A stretch of DNA of 7,065 nucleotides from Candidatus Eiseniibacteriota bacterium (GCA_030610515.1 JAUWRQ010000049.1:1-7065); one strand, 5' to 3'; shown: positions 1-6,928, counted from the first letter of the stretch. Notes: generated from the sequence alone by a model not told the origin. Translations and numbers: made by a program.

Positions 1-751
1 CGCAGAGCCGCGTGACGACGGCGGAGCTCAACCCCCTGGCGGAGAGCTCGGACACCGCTGTCTCGCCGCCGGCCTCCACGATCGCGGAGACGACCTCCGC
101 CTGTTTGGGCGCGCGCGCGGAGAGCTCGCGTGCGACTGCGGCGGCCTCGTCGGCGGGGACGAGGAGTCGGACCACCTGCTCGCGCCCGCCCTCGGTGCGC
201 GGCGGACGTATCTCTTCCGAAAGCTCGAGGTAGCCGAGACGCACGAGGGCGTCGATGTCAGAGTGGCTGCCCCTGGGAACGCCGGCGGCGCGAAGGACGG
301 ACGCAACGCTCGCCTTCCCCTGTGCCGAGGAGGACTCGAGGATCCTGCGACGCCGATCGCTGAGCTCAGGGGTCCCTCCCCTGAGCGCGCTCGTTCCGTC
401 CGTCGTGACGCGGAGGTAGCGCCGGCTCTCCATGTTGATGCCCGGGGGAAGCGCTGTTTTCAGAACCTCGCCCCACGGCGCCAGATAGTAGTCGGAGATC
501 CAACGAGTGAGCTCGATCATCGGACCGTCAAGGACGGGATCGACGTCCAGGACCTCGATGACGTCACGCACGCTGTCGACGTCGGACTCGTCGAGAAGGC
601 CGACGACGAACCCCGTGACCTTCCTCCTGCCGAAAGGCACGAGCACGCTCGTCCCGACCTTCGCGCGGTCGGCGAGGTCGGCGGGCACGGAGTATGTGAA
701 GGTGCCCGAGACGGGCAGCGGGACCGCCACCTCGAGATACCTTCCGGACAT
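1..751 (-). CDS. priA: PriA (primosomal protein N', replication restart helicase), N-terminal part, cut by window edge
   Basis: PriA recognises stalled or collapsed replication forks in the cytoplasm and reloads the replisome. Only the first 250 codons are present; the gene runs off the left edge with no stop, so the helicase motifs and zinc-binding cysteines cannot be seen. Residues 1-105 match the 3'-DNA-end-binding domain: VAVPLPVSGTFTYSVP (about 8-23), VGTSVLVPFGRRKVTGFVVG (32-51) and WISDYYLAPWGEVLKTALPP (84-103). These align well with the start of E. coli PriA, including its VPFG and ADYY...GDVL...ALP segments. Residues about 128-250 look like the winged-helix region that precedes the helicase core, with helical stretches such as SVLRAAGVPR and ALVRLGYLEL. 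ATG at 751 is preferred over the in-frame ATG at 757, because GGAG at 763-760 lies 8 nt before the former and only 2 nt before the latter. It begins 26 bp after tsaD ends, so it is probably co-transcribed. E. coli PriA has about 730 residues, so roughly two thirds is missing here. Confidence 0.9.
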   Translation of the reverse strand, partial: MSGRYLEVAVPLPVSGTFTYSVPADLADRAKVGTSVLVPFGRRKVTGFVVGLLDESDVDSVRDVIEVLDVDPVLDGPMIELTRWISDYYLAPWGEVLKTALPPGINMESRRYLRVTTDGTSALRGGTPELSDRRRRILESSSAQGKASVASVLRAAGVPRGSHSDIDALVRLGYLELSEEIRPPRTEGGREQVVRLLVPADEAAAVARELSARAPKQAEVVSAIVEAGGETAVSELSARGLSSAVVTRLC

Positions 752-759
752 CGCCATGT

Positions 760-763
760 CTCC
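760..763 (-). promoter_or_regulatory. Shine-Dalgarno site of priA
   Basis: GGAG on the minus strand lies in the 26-bp gap after tsaD. Its 8-nt distance to the ATG at 751, against 2 nt to the ATG at 757, favours the shorter N-terminus beginning MSGRYLEV. Confidence 0.55.
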
Positions 764-777
764 GATGAGTTGGGTTG

Positions 778-1800
778 TCAGCTGACGTGGCGCCCCGCGC
801 GGGCGGCTTCCCTCGAGGCGCTCACGGACAGCGTGAGGTCGTCGCGGACCCCCCGCTCCAGAAGAGAGTGGCCGACCGCGGCGATGACGGCGCCGTTGTC
901 GGTGCACAGCAACTTGGGTGGGATGACGACGCTGAACCCACGCGCGGCCGCCTCCTCCGCCAGCCGCTGACGCAGCACTCCATTTGCCGCCACGCCACCC
1001 CCCAAGCAGACGGTCGGAACCCCACGTTCCTCCGCCGCCCACATGGTCTTCGTGACGAGCGCGTCGACGACGGCTGTCTGGAAACTCGCGAGGAGATCCC
1101 GAAAAACGTCACCCTCGGGCACGCCGCCCAGATCCTCGATTCTGTACCGGACCGCGGTCTTGAGACCTGAGAAGCTGAAGTCGAGGTTGCCACTCTCCAT
1201 CATCGCCCGCGGGAAGGCGTGCGCCGTCGGGTCGCCGCCCACCGCGAGCCTCTCGATCTCGGGGCCCGCAGGATAGGACAGTCCCAGCAGCTTCCCGACC
1301 TTATCGAACGCCTCTCCTCCCGCGTCGTCGCGGGTCCTCCCGAGCGTCTCGTAGCGACCCCACTCTTCGATCGCCACGGTCTCAGTGTGTCCTCCGGACA
1401 CGACCAGGCAAACCGCGGGGAGAACGAGCTCGGGCTCGGCGAGCCGACTGGAGAAGATGTGTCCCTCTATGTGGTCGACGCCCACGACGGGAACGTCGAG
1501 TGCGTATGCGAGCGCCTTGGCGAACGAGACCCCCACCAGGAGGCAGCCGACGAGCCCGGGCCGGTTCGTGACGGCTATCGCGTCGATCCCGTCGTACTCG
1601 ACTCCGGCGTCCGCGAGCGCCCGCTCGACGATCGTGACGATGGCTCCCGTGTGTTCGCGGGAGGCGTACTCGGGCACGACGCCCCCGTACTCCGCATGGA
1701 TCGTCTGAGAGGCGACGACGTTCGAGAGAATCCTGCGGCCGTCCTCGAGAACGGCCGCAGCGGTCTCATCGCACGATGTCTCGATACCGAGAACTCGCAT
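778..1800 (-). CDS. tsaD: TsaD, tRNA N6-threonylcarbamoyladenosine (t6A37) transferase subunit
   Basis: TsaD (formerly Gcp/YgjD) transfers the threonylcarbamoyl group from TC-AMP to A37 of ANN-decoding tRNAs. It works in the cytoplasm with TsaB and TsaE after TsaC/Sua5 makes the intermediate; none of those partners is in this window. At 340 aa the protein is full length. It has the ASKHA-fold start LGIETSCDETAAAV (4-17) and the GGVVPEYASREH segment (39-50). The metal-binding HIEGH supplies H110 and H114, VSGGHT lies at 134-139, GGGVAAN at 267-273, and CTDNGA at 299-304 supplies the metal-ligand aspartate D301. All expected catalytic and nucleotide-binding motifs are intact. The ATG at 1800 follows a moderate purine-rich stretch (GGGAAG, 5 nt away), and no other in-frame start is close upstream. 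The gene sits 103 bp after the YbbR gene and 26 bp before priA on the same strand. Confidence 0.97.
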   Translation of the reverse strand: MRVLGIETSCDETAAAVLEDGRRILSNVVASQTIHAEYGGVVPEYASREHTGAIVTIVERALADAGVEYDGIDAIAVTNRPGLVGCLLVGVSFAKALAYALDVPVVGVDHIEGHIFSSRLAEPELVLPAVCLVVSGGHTETVAIEEWGRYETLGRTRDDAGGEAFDKVGKLLGLSYPAGPEIERLAVGGDPTAHAFPRAMMESGNLDFSFSGLKTAVRYRIEDLGGVPEGDVFRDLLASFQTAVVDALVTKTMWAAEERGVPTVCLGGGVAANGVLRQRLAEEAAARGFSVVIPPKLLCTDNGAVIAAVGHSLLERGVRDDLTLSVSASREAARAGRHVS

Positions 1801-1811
1801 CCTGCTTCCCG

Positions 1812-1828
1812 CGGGGCGATGAGCCCCG
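1812..1828 (-). promoter_or_regulatory. Small GC-rich hairpin just upstream of the tsaD ribosome binding site
   Basis: The 103-bp gap between the YbbR gene and tsaD contains a perfect inverted repeat, CGGGGC / GCCCCG, with a 5-nt loop. It ends one base before the purine-rich GGGAAG used as the tsaD ribosome binding site. An 8-bp palindrome CCCGCGGG (1808-1815) overlaps both the hairpin and that site, so alternative pairings that hide the site are possible. No T-run follows, so it is not a classic intrinsic terminator. The rest of the gap shows no convincing promoter or short gene. In a GC-rich genome such a repeat may be chance. Confidence 0.3.
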
Positions 1829-1903
1829 TCCCTCCGCTAATGAGGTACCCCGGAAGACCGCGCCGTGGAACCACCGCTCCCGCGCGCCCCATGTCCGGCC
1901 GTG

Positions 1904-2836
1904 CTACCGCAGCGTCACGGTGAACCGGACCGGCGTCGTGCTGACGATCCCAACGCCCTCCGGCACTTCGACGTCGGGCACCAGCTGATGCAGGCCGCGC
2001 GGGAGTCCGCGCGCGTCGACCAGCACGGTGACGTCCAGAGACGTCAGCCTGGTAGCAACGTGCTCCGGACCGGACAGCTCGAGCTCGACGGTGGAGGGTT
2101 CGATCTCCGCCGACGCGAAGCCCGGTTCGTGGCGGAAGTCAACAGCCACGCCGCTGAGCCTTACCACTTCGGTTCCCTCAACCTCCAACAGAACGCGGAC
2201 CTCGCGCGGAACCGCGTTGAGGTTCCACTCCTCATCGAACTCGATCCGGCGAGCGGCCTCCACCCGGCTCCTCCGGCCGGATATCGAGAGCGGCGCCGTG
2301 CGGACCGACTCGATCTCGCGCACGACGACGACGGGGCCGAAGACCGTAACGCTGTCCGGCACGCTCGCGGCCTCCGCCAGCATGTAGTAGCCGTCCGGGA
2401 GTTCCCCCTCGACAACAGGCGCGACCCTGATCCTCCGCTCCCCCAGCCGCTCGACATCGATGTCCAGGCTCTTCGGGTCGCGCACCTCGAGAATCTGCAC
2501 GTCGGCGTCGCGAGGAAGGACGATGTTCGCGGCGGAGAGGCCGACCCTGAGGACGCGATCGGCCGCCGCCTCGGACATGTCGATGACGGCGTACGGCTCG
2601 CCCCAGATGCGCAGTTTGATGAGTTCCTTCGTGTCACCCGAGAAGACGACGTCAATCGTCTCGGGCGGACGCGTGAGCGTCGTCAGCCCCTCGGGAATGT
2701 TGCGGAGAACGAGCGGGATGGAAAGCAGCCTATCGGTCGTCTGCTCGCCCTTGGCGAACATCCAGAGGACGACGGCTACGACGACGGCCGCGATTTTGAG
2801 ATTCAAGTTCCTGGCGGTGATCCGCTTGAACGGCAA
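1904..2836 (-). CDS. YbbR-repeat (CdaR-like) membrane-anchored extracytoplasmic protein
   Basis: The 310-residue protein has a short basic N-terminus, one hydrophobic segment (about 14-27, KIAAVVVAVVLWMF) and a long soluble remainder. The NLKI...LW pattern at the start is typical of YbbR proteins, which are anchored by one helix with the repeats outside the cytoplasm. About three YbbR-like beta-rich units can be followed: roughly 38-128, 131-215 and 222-310. Recurring features include IRVAPVVEGELPDGY (136-150), VPDSVTVFGPV (159-169) and IEPSTVELELSGP (245-257). In Firmicutes the homologue CdaR modulates the diadenylate cyclase CdaA; a CdaA gene is not in this window, so that role is only a family-based possibility. 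The start is a TTG at 2836, chosen because a strong GGAGGAG lies 4 nt upstream and no in-frame ATG or GTG fits better. It follows the amidase gene by 45 bp, consistent with an envelope role and co-transcription. Confidence 0.85.
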   Translation of the reverse strand: MPFKRITARNLNLKIAAVVVAVVLWMFAKGEQTTDRLLSIPLVLRNIPEGLTTLTRPPETIDVVFSGDTKELIKLRIWGEPYAVIDMSEAAADRVLRVGLSAANIVLPRDADVQILEVRDPKSLDIDVERLGERRIRVAPVVEGELPDGYYMLAEAASVPDSVTVFGPVVVVREIESVRTAPLSISGRRSRVEAARRIEFDEEWNLNAVPREVRVLLEVEGTEVVRLSGVAVDFRHEPGFASAEIEPSTVELELSGPEHVATRLTSLDVTVLVDARGLPRGLHQLVPDVEVPEGVGIVSTTPVRFTVTLR

Positions 2837-2840
2837 GGCA

Positions 2841-2847
2841 CTCCTCC
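2841..2847 (-). promoter_or_regulatory. Strong Shine-Dalgarno site that supports a TTG start for the YbbR gene
   Basis: GGAGGAG on the minus strand is separated by TGCC from the TTG at 2836. It is the strongest ribosome binding site seen in the window. It may compensate for the weaker TTG initiation codon. Confidence 0.7.
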
Positions 2848-2881
2848 GGCCCGGCGGTCGTCCGGAGTCCCGACGTGGAGA

Positions 2882-4180
2882 CTAGGAACGCGCGACTGAG
2901 AGAATCTGATCCACTTGAATGGTCGCATCTTCCGCGAGCCCGTTCAACTCCCGAAGTTCTCCGACGGAGATGCCGTGCCGGCGGGCGATGCTCCACAGGG
3001 TCTCTCCGGGTGCCACCCGGTGGTCTCCGGAGGGAGAGGACACCACGGGAGCGTAACGATCGAAGTAGGCGTCGACGGCGTCAGCCAGAGCGGTCGCATA
3101 CTGCCCCCTGTAGTCCGACCTGCTGAGCTTCTTCACGTCGTCGTTGTTCGTAAGGAAACCCACCTCGACGAGGACGGACGGCATCGCGAGGGACTTCAGG
3201 ACGACGAATCCCGCCTGCTTCACCACGCATGCCGACGTACCCGAGGCGCGGAGTTCCTGGGACGCGAACGAGGCCAGGTCGCTGCTCTTGTCGACGTTGT
3301 CGCTCATCTTGAGGTCGACGAGAATCGAAAGCACGTCGGAGTCGGCGTCCGGCGAGACTCCCCCGACCATGTCGCAGGCGTTCTCCCTGTCCGCGAGCTC
3401 TCTGGAAGCCTGGTCGCTCTCGCCCCTCGGAGAGACGAAGAAAACCTCGGAGCCCGAAGCCTTGCGGTTGGGGGCGCTGTTGGCGTGAACGGAGATGAAA
3501 ATGTCGCCACCCCGCTCGTGGGCGATCTTCTTGCGCTTCGCGAGCCGGACGAAGTAGTCGCCGGTCCGCGTGAGATGAACCTCGTAGCCCCCTCGCGCCC
3601 GAAGCGCCTCGGCGAAACGGTTGGAGATGTCGAGGACGACGTTCTTCTCCGTGAGCTTGCCGTTGCCGAGCGTACCGGGGTCCTCACCACCGTGTCCCGG
3701 GTCGATCACGACGACCCGCGGCCCGCCGCTGCTCTCCGTTCGCTCAATGGGGAGGGATTCGGACACGTCGGCCCGGAAAACGTCGATGACGATGCGGTGC
3801 GGCTTCTCGCGGTAGGGTTTCAGGGGAAAGACGCTGTACGCGGCCGCCTTCGCAAGGTCGACGACGACCTGGGCCCCGCTGTTGAGCTGGTTCAGCCGGA
3901 CCCGGTTGACGATCCCGTCCTCGACGGGCGTGCTTCTCGAGGCCCGGCCCACCTCGCCTCCGACGACCAGCACGACGACGCGATCGGGGCTCGTCAGCGT
4001 TCGCGTCGAATACTGCGACTCGCTCGTCAGGTCGACCACGATTCTCGTGTGATCCGGAGCGGTCCAGTGACGTATCGCGGACACCTCAGACGACGCGCCG
4101 GCCTCGGGCACCGCCGCGACCAGCAGAGCGACCGCCGCAACCCCGAGCGCGAACCTCATGTGCAAAGGGAACAGACTCAC
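2882..4180 (-). CDS. Secreted N-acetylmuramoyl-L-alanine amidase (AMIN, Amidase_3, LysM)
   Basis: This enzyme hydrolyses the bond between N-acetylmuramic acid and L-alanine in peptidoglycan, which cell separation and wall turnover need. The 432-residue product begins with a signal peptide: hydrophobic core about 10-24, likely cleavage after AGA or GAS near 29-31. An AMIN-type domain (about 33-135), usually used for peptidoglycan or septal targeting, follows. The Amidase_3 catalytic domain (about 155-376) holds the zinc ligands H163 (DPGHGGEDPG), E178 (GKLTEKN) and H232 (SVHAN), and the catalytic E339 (VLVEVGFLTNN). A C-terminal LysM peptidoglycan-binding domain spans about 386-430 (HRVAPGETLWSIARRHGISV). 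This is a complete, apparently active AmiB/AmiC-like enzyme. The start is a GTG at 4180 with GGAG 6 nt upstream; the ATG at 4159, seven codons later, lacks a suitable ribosome binding site. The reading frame stays open to 4576 but overlaps the M16 gene there and is non-coding. It lies 46 bp after the second M16 gene and 45 bp before the YbbR gene. Confidence 0.95.
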   Translation of the reverse strand: MSLFPLHMRFALGVAAVALLVAAVPEAGASSEVSAIRHWTAPDHTRIVVDLTSESQYSTRTLTSPDRVVVLVVGGEVGRASRSTPVEDGIVNRVRLNQLNSGAQVVVDLAKAAAYSVFPLKPYREKPHRIVIDVFRADVSESLPIERTESSGGPRVVVIDPGHGGEDPGTLGNGKLTEKNVVLDISNRFAEALRARGGYEVHLTRTGDYFVRLAKRKKIAHERGGDIFISVHANSAPNRKASGSEVFFVSPRGESDQASRELADRENACDMVGGVSPDADSDVLSILVDLKMSDNVDKSSDLASFASQELRASGTSACVVKQAGFVVLKSLAMPSVLVEVGFLTNNDDVKKLSRSDYRGQYATALADAVDAYFDRYAPVVSSPSGDHRVAPGETLWSIARRHGISVGELRELNGLAEDATIQVDQILSVARS

Positions 4181-4186
4181 ACGCTT

Positions 4187-4190
4187 CTCC
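4187..4190 (-). promoter_or_regulatory. Shine-Dalgarno site that selects the GTG start of the amidase
   Basis: GGAG on the minus strand lies 6 nt before the GTG at 4180. The alternative ATG at 4159 has only pyrimidine-rich sequence at the usual distance, so the GTG start is preferred. The signal peptide is predicted with either start. Confidence 0.6.
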
Positions 4191-4226
4191 GCAGAGTGAG
4201 TACGCCGAATCCTGCCGCCGATCTCG

Positions 4227-5570
4227 TCAGATGCCTCTCTCGGAGGAACCGCGTTCGCGGCGAGCCGATCGCCCTGGATGCGCGGCCGCCACGGCCGGGT
4301 CGACGAGATACTCGCGCGCCACTCTGAGAACGTCGTCCCTCGACACGCGGGCGACCTGCTCCAAGTAGGTGTCGAGCGCATCAACGCGGCCCGTGGCAAG
4401 GAAGTCGATGGAGAGCCTGAGGGCACGCGTAAGGTTGGTCTGGCTTGTGACCGCGACGTTTCCCGCGAGCCTGTTTCTCGCCACGCGGAGTTCCTCCCCC
4501 GGAACCGGCTCGGAGCGCAGGCGACCAGCTTCAGTCTCGATGATCTCGACGGCTCTGTCGACGTCGGTCGTTCCAAGAGTGACCACTATCGCGGCCTGCT
4601 CGTCCGCGCAGAAACAGAAGGCGTCAACGTCGGACGCCACGTCTGCCCCCTCGCCCCCGAGCGCTCGGTCAAGCCTCGTTCCGCGGCTACCTGCGAGCAT
4701 GGACGTCAGAACCCTGAGCGCCGCGTAGTCCTGATGGGGCGCGGGTGGCATCAGGTAGCCCACGGAGAGACGCGACTCGGAGGCGTCCATGAAGATCTCA
4801 TCCGCCTCGCGTGTCGCCCTCTTGACGGACGGGATCGTGGGCTTCGTCGCGCGACCTCTTTGGTACTCCGAGAGGAGATCGTCCAGCGACTCGATGGCAC
4901 GGTTCTCCGAGAAACTGCCCACGATCGAGATGACCGTACTCCCGGCCAGATAGTGCGACGAGTAGAACTTCATCACGTGGTCCCGCGTGATTCGCTCCAC
5001 GGTCTTGGAGGTTCCCGACACGGGTCGCGAGTACGGATGACCTTCGAAGAGCAGTTCGTACAGCTGAGCGCGGTTGCGCCGTGTGGAATCCTCGTTGTCG
5101 CGCTCGATCCGGTCCAGAATCCTCTCCTGGACCCTCAAGAGCCTCGCTTCATCCAACGAGGGCCTCGACAGGATCTCCGCCGCGACCTCGAGGGCGACGT
5201 CGAAGTGCTCCTCGATGCACAAGACGTAGAACCCGGCGAAGTCGACGCTCGCGAACGTCTTGATGTCGAGGCCGTGCATGTCGATGAGTTCCCCGAGCTC
5301 CATCACGTCGTGGTCGAGCGTCCCCTCGACGAGGAGCTCGCTCGTGAGACCGGCGAGCCCACCGAGCTTCGGCGGATCGTACTTCCCTCCGGCCTCCACG
5401 GCCACGGCTATGGCGACGATTCTGTTCCACGACGCGGGCTTGGTCAAGACGGTGACACCGCTTCCCAGCTTCGTCCGTCGGGCCTCCCCCGCGAGGGCGA
5501 GTGGGGCAGCCACGACCAGTGCAAGGACGGTGACCGCCGTGATCTTCAGAGCCCATCGCGAGTGCCGCAT
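4227..5570 (-). CDS. Secreted M16-family (insulinase/processing peptidase-like) protein lacking the zinc motif
   Basis: The 447-residue protein has the length and two-lobe layout of M16B peptidase subunits. A Sec signal peptide (1-27) with an ALA cleavage motif before GEARR predicts export to the periplasm. The N-lobe retains LGSGVTVLTKP, GGLAGLTSELLVEGT (70-84) and GHPYSRPVSGT (177-187). The C-lobe retains LAGSRGTRLDRAL (292-304) and the typical closing helices. Where active enzymes have HxxEH the protein reads GLTSE: G74, S77 and E78 replace His, Glu and His. The third ligand position, about 76 residues on, is near R154 rather than glutamate. It is therefore probably not a metalloprotease; binding, scaffolding or partner activation is more likely, though unproven. 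The C-lobe tyrosine often paired with the conserved arginine also seems absent. The last 15 or so residues are unusually basic and hydrophilic. ATG at 5570 has AGGAG 5 nt upstream. The gene lies 32 bp after the other M16 gene, suggesting the products work as a pair. Confidence 0.88.
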   Translation of the reverse strand: MRHSRWALKITAVTVLALVVAAPLALAGEARRTKLGSGVTVLTKPASWNRIVAIAVAVEAGGKYDPPKLGGLAGLTSELLVEGTLDHDVMELGELIDMHGLDIKTFASVDFAGFYVLCIEEHFDVALEVAAEILSRPSLDEARLLRVQERILDRIERDNEDSTRRNRAQLYELLFEGHPYSRPVSGTSKTVERITRDHVMKFYSSHYLAGSTVISIVGSFSENRAIESLDDLLSEYQRGRATKPTIPSVKRATREADEIFMDASESRLSVGYLMPPAPHQDYAALRVLTSMLAGSRGTRLDRALGGEGADVASDVDAFCFCADEQAAIVVTLGTTDVDRAVEIIETEAGRLRSEPVPGEELRVARNRLAGNVAVTSQTNLTRALRLSIDFLATGRVDALDTYLEQVARVSRDDVLRVAREYLVDPAVAAAHPGRSARRERGSSERGI

Positions 5571-5575
5571 GCCGT

Positions 5576-5580
5576 CTCCT
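5576..5580 (-). promoter_or_regulatory. Shine-Dalgarno site of the second M16-family gene
   Basis: AGGAG on the minus strand lies 5 nt before the ATG at 5570, inside the 32-bp gap between the two M16-family genes. It shows that the second gene has its own strong initiation signal. Confidence 0.6.
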
Positions 5581-5602
5581 CTGTGACCCGCCGTCTACGC
5601 GG

Positions 5603-6928
5603 CTAGTCCTGCGCCCACTCCGGCAGAAGAAGGGCGGTCGAGTAGCCGCCGGGGCCGAAGTAGCGCTCCGCCGCTCTCTGAACATCCTGGGCGGTCACGT
5701 CATCGATGCTCTCGAGATACTCGGTCGGCAGCTCGGGCCACCCGAGGAACGTCCAGTAGCCCTCGTAGAAGGCTTGCCCCTCCGCCGTCTCGTTCATGAA
5801 GAAGACCTGAGTCTTCCACCACGTCTTCGCCTTCTCGAGCTCGCGCTCTGAGATCCCGGTCTCCGCAAGCTCGCCGAAGAGGTCGAGCACGGCGCGTTCG
5901 GCGTCCTCCGCGTTGCGCGGAGGAACTTCCATCCACACGAAGAGTGGACTCGGCTGCCTGAGTGTGTACCAGCCTGCGTCGACGGCCGTCACGAGCCTCT
6001 GCTCCTCGGACAGGATCCGGTCGAGTCTGGAACTCCTCCCCCCCGTCAGGATCATGAGCAGAACGTCCATCGCGATGCTCTCGTCGTCCCTGATAGATGG
6101 AGCGGGGAAGCACATGACCTGGTAGCCCGTCCGCACGTCGCCCCAACGAACGGTGCGCTCGGGGACCGACGACCAGTCGATCGGTGGGGCCGCGGGCTCG
6201 GCCTTCTCCCCCGGCTCGATCGCGGACAAGCGAGCCTCCAGTATATCGGCCGCTTCGGACGGGTCGACGTCCCCCGCCACCGAGATGAGCAGATTGGAGC
6301 CCACGTAGCGCTCACGATGCCGCCGACGCAGCCGGTCGAGGCTGAGCGCCCGGACCGACTCGCGAGTTCCCTGGTTCGGCCGTCCATAGGGGTGATCGCC
6401 GAACATGCTCGACACGCACAGGAGATGTGTGCGCTCCATGGGCCTGCCGCTGATCGACTCTATGTCTCCGAGGGCTCTGGCTCGTATGTCCTCGAAGTAC
6501 GAGGAGTCAAAGACCGCGTTAGTGAAACCGTCCGTCAAGAGGTCCGCGAGCACCCGGAAGTGCTCGCTGGGCGCGACCGCAGCGTACTGCACGAAGTCGT
6601 GGCGCGGGTTGACGGAAACGGAGCCGCCGAGCTCCTCGACGAGCCGCGCGATCTCGCCGAGCTCGCGGTCGGGGGTGCGCGTGAAGATCATCTGGGAAAG
6701 CAGGTAGGCGGAACCGGCGTCCTCGTCGGCCTCGTAGAGCGCGCCGTCGGCAACCCACGCCTGCATCGCGACGACGCCGCTGGCGCGATTCTCCTTCACG
6801 AGCAGGCGCACCCCGTTCGGGAGAGTCCGCGACACCTGGCTCGGCCTCTCGTCCTCCACGGAGCAGCCCGGGAGGAGCAGGGCGGCGACCGCGAGCAGGG
6901 CAAGCGTTCTCGGAAGGAGCGATCTCAT
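5603..6928 (-). CDS. M16-family lipoprotein lacking the zinc motif
   Basis: The 441-residue protein is the first gene of the cluster. Residues 1-22 form a lipoprotein signal peptide ending in the lipobox LPGC, with C22 as the lipidation site, so the mature protein should be membrane-tethered and extracytoplasmic. The rest matches an M16B subunit: RTLPNGVRLLVKEN (34-47), an N-lobe with FVQYAAVAPSEHF (112-124), GDHPYGRPNQGT (177-188), and a C-lobe with LTGGRSSRLDRILSEEQRLV (294-313). The zinc motif is gone: AGSAYLLSQ (71-79) puts A74, L77 and S78 where HxxEH should supply His, Glu and His. The third ligand position falls on D155, a mild change from glutamate. R301 of the substrate-binding Arg/Tyr pair is kept, but the tyrosine position reads T314. 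A catalytic role is thus unlikely; a chaperone-like, binding or subunit role fits better. A tryptophan- and tyrosine-rich patch (369-394) is distinctive. ATG at 6928 has AGAGG 5 nt upstream. Its stop is 32 bp before the next M16 gene. Confidence 0.88.
   Translation of the reverse strand: MRSLLPRTLALLAVAALLLPGCSVEDERPSQVSRTLPNGVRLLVKENRASGVVAMQAWVADGALYEADEDAGSAYLLSQMIFTRTPDRELGEIARLVEELGGSVSVNPRHDFVQYAAVAPSEHFRVLADLLTDGFTNAVFDSSYFEDIRARALGDIESISGRPMERTHLLCVSSMFGDHPYGRPNQGTRESVRALSLDRLRRRHRERYVGSNLLISVAGDVDPSEAADILEARLSAIEPGEKAEPAAPPIDWSSVPERTVRWGDVRTGYQVMCFPAPSIRDDESIAMDVLLMILTGGRSSRLDRILSEEQRLVTAVDAGWYTLRQPSPLFVWMEVPPRNAEDAERAVLDLFGELAETGISERELEKAKTWWKTQVFFMNETAEGQAFYEGYWTFLGWPELPTEYLESIDDVTAQDVQRAAERYFGPGGYSTALLLPEWAQD

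Larger units (their letters stand above)
1..6928 (-). other. Probable co-directional operon: M16 - M16 - amidase - YbbR - tsaD - priA
   Basis: Six genes share one strand with gaps of 32, 46, 45, 103 and 26 bp. There is no clear terminator and no second convincing promoter between them. The 103-bp gap before tsaD is the likeliest place for an internal break, and it coincides with the change from envelope proteins to information-processing proteins. Co-transcription is inferred from spacing only. Confidence 0.55.

Noticed and set aside
263..970. Plus-strand open frame of 235 codons at the left end
   Set aside because: It is antisense to priA and to the end of tsaD, and the minus-strand frame gives unmistakable PriA N-terminal motifs.
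4227..4290. Possible frameshift at the C-terminus of the second M16 protein
   Set aside because: The basic tail looks unusual, but neither alternative frame continues a recognisable M16 ending, and the family C-terminus is variable. It was kept as an intact gene.
4181..4576. N-terminal extension of the amidase frame
   Set aside because: It overlaps the end of the M16 gene in another frame, is rich in Arg, Ser and Pro, and would bury the signal peptide. GTG 4180 with GGAG is the sensible start.
1865..5606. Long plus-strand open frames (1865-2899, 2915-4327, 4278-5606) of 344-470 codons
   Set aside because: They lie wholly or mostly antisense to well-supported genes, have low-complexity composition rich in Arg, Asp, Gly and His, and show no recognisable domains. 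High GC with G/C-ending codons on the minus strand makes such mirror frames common.
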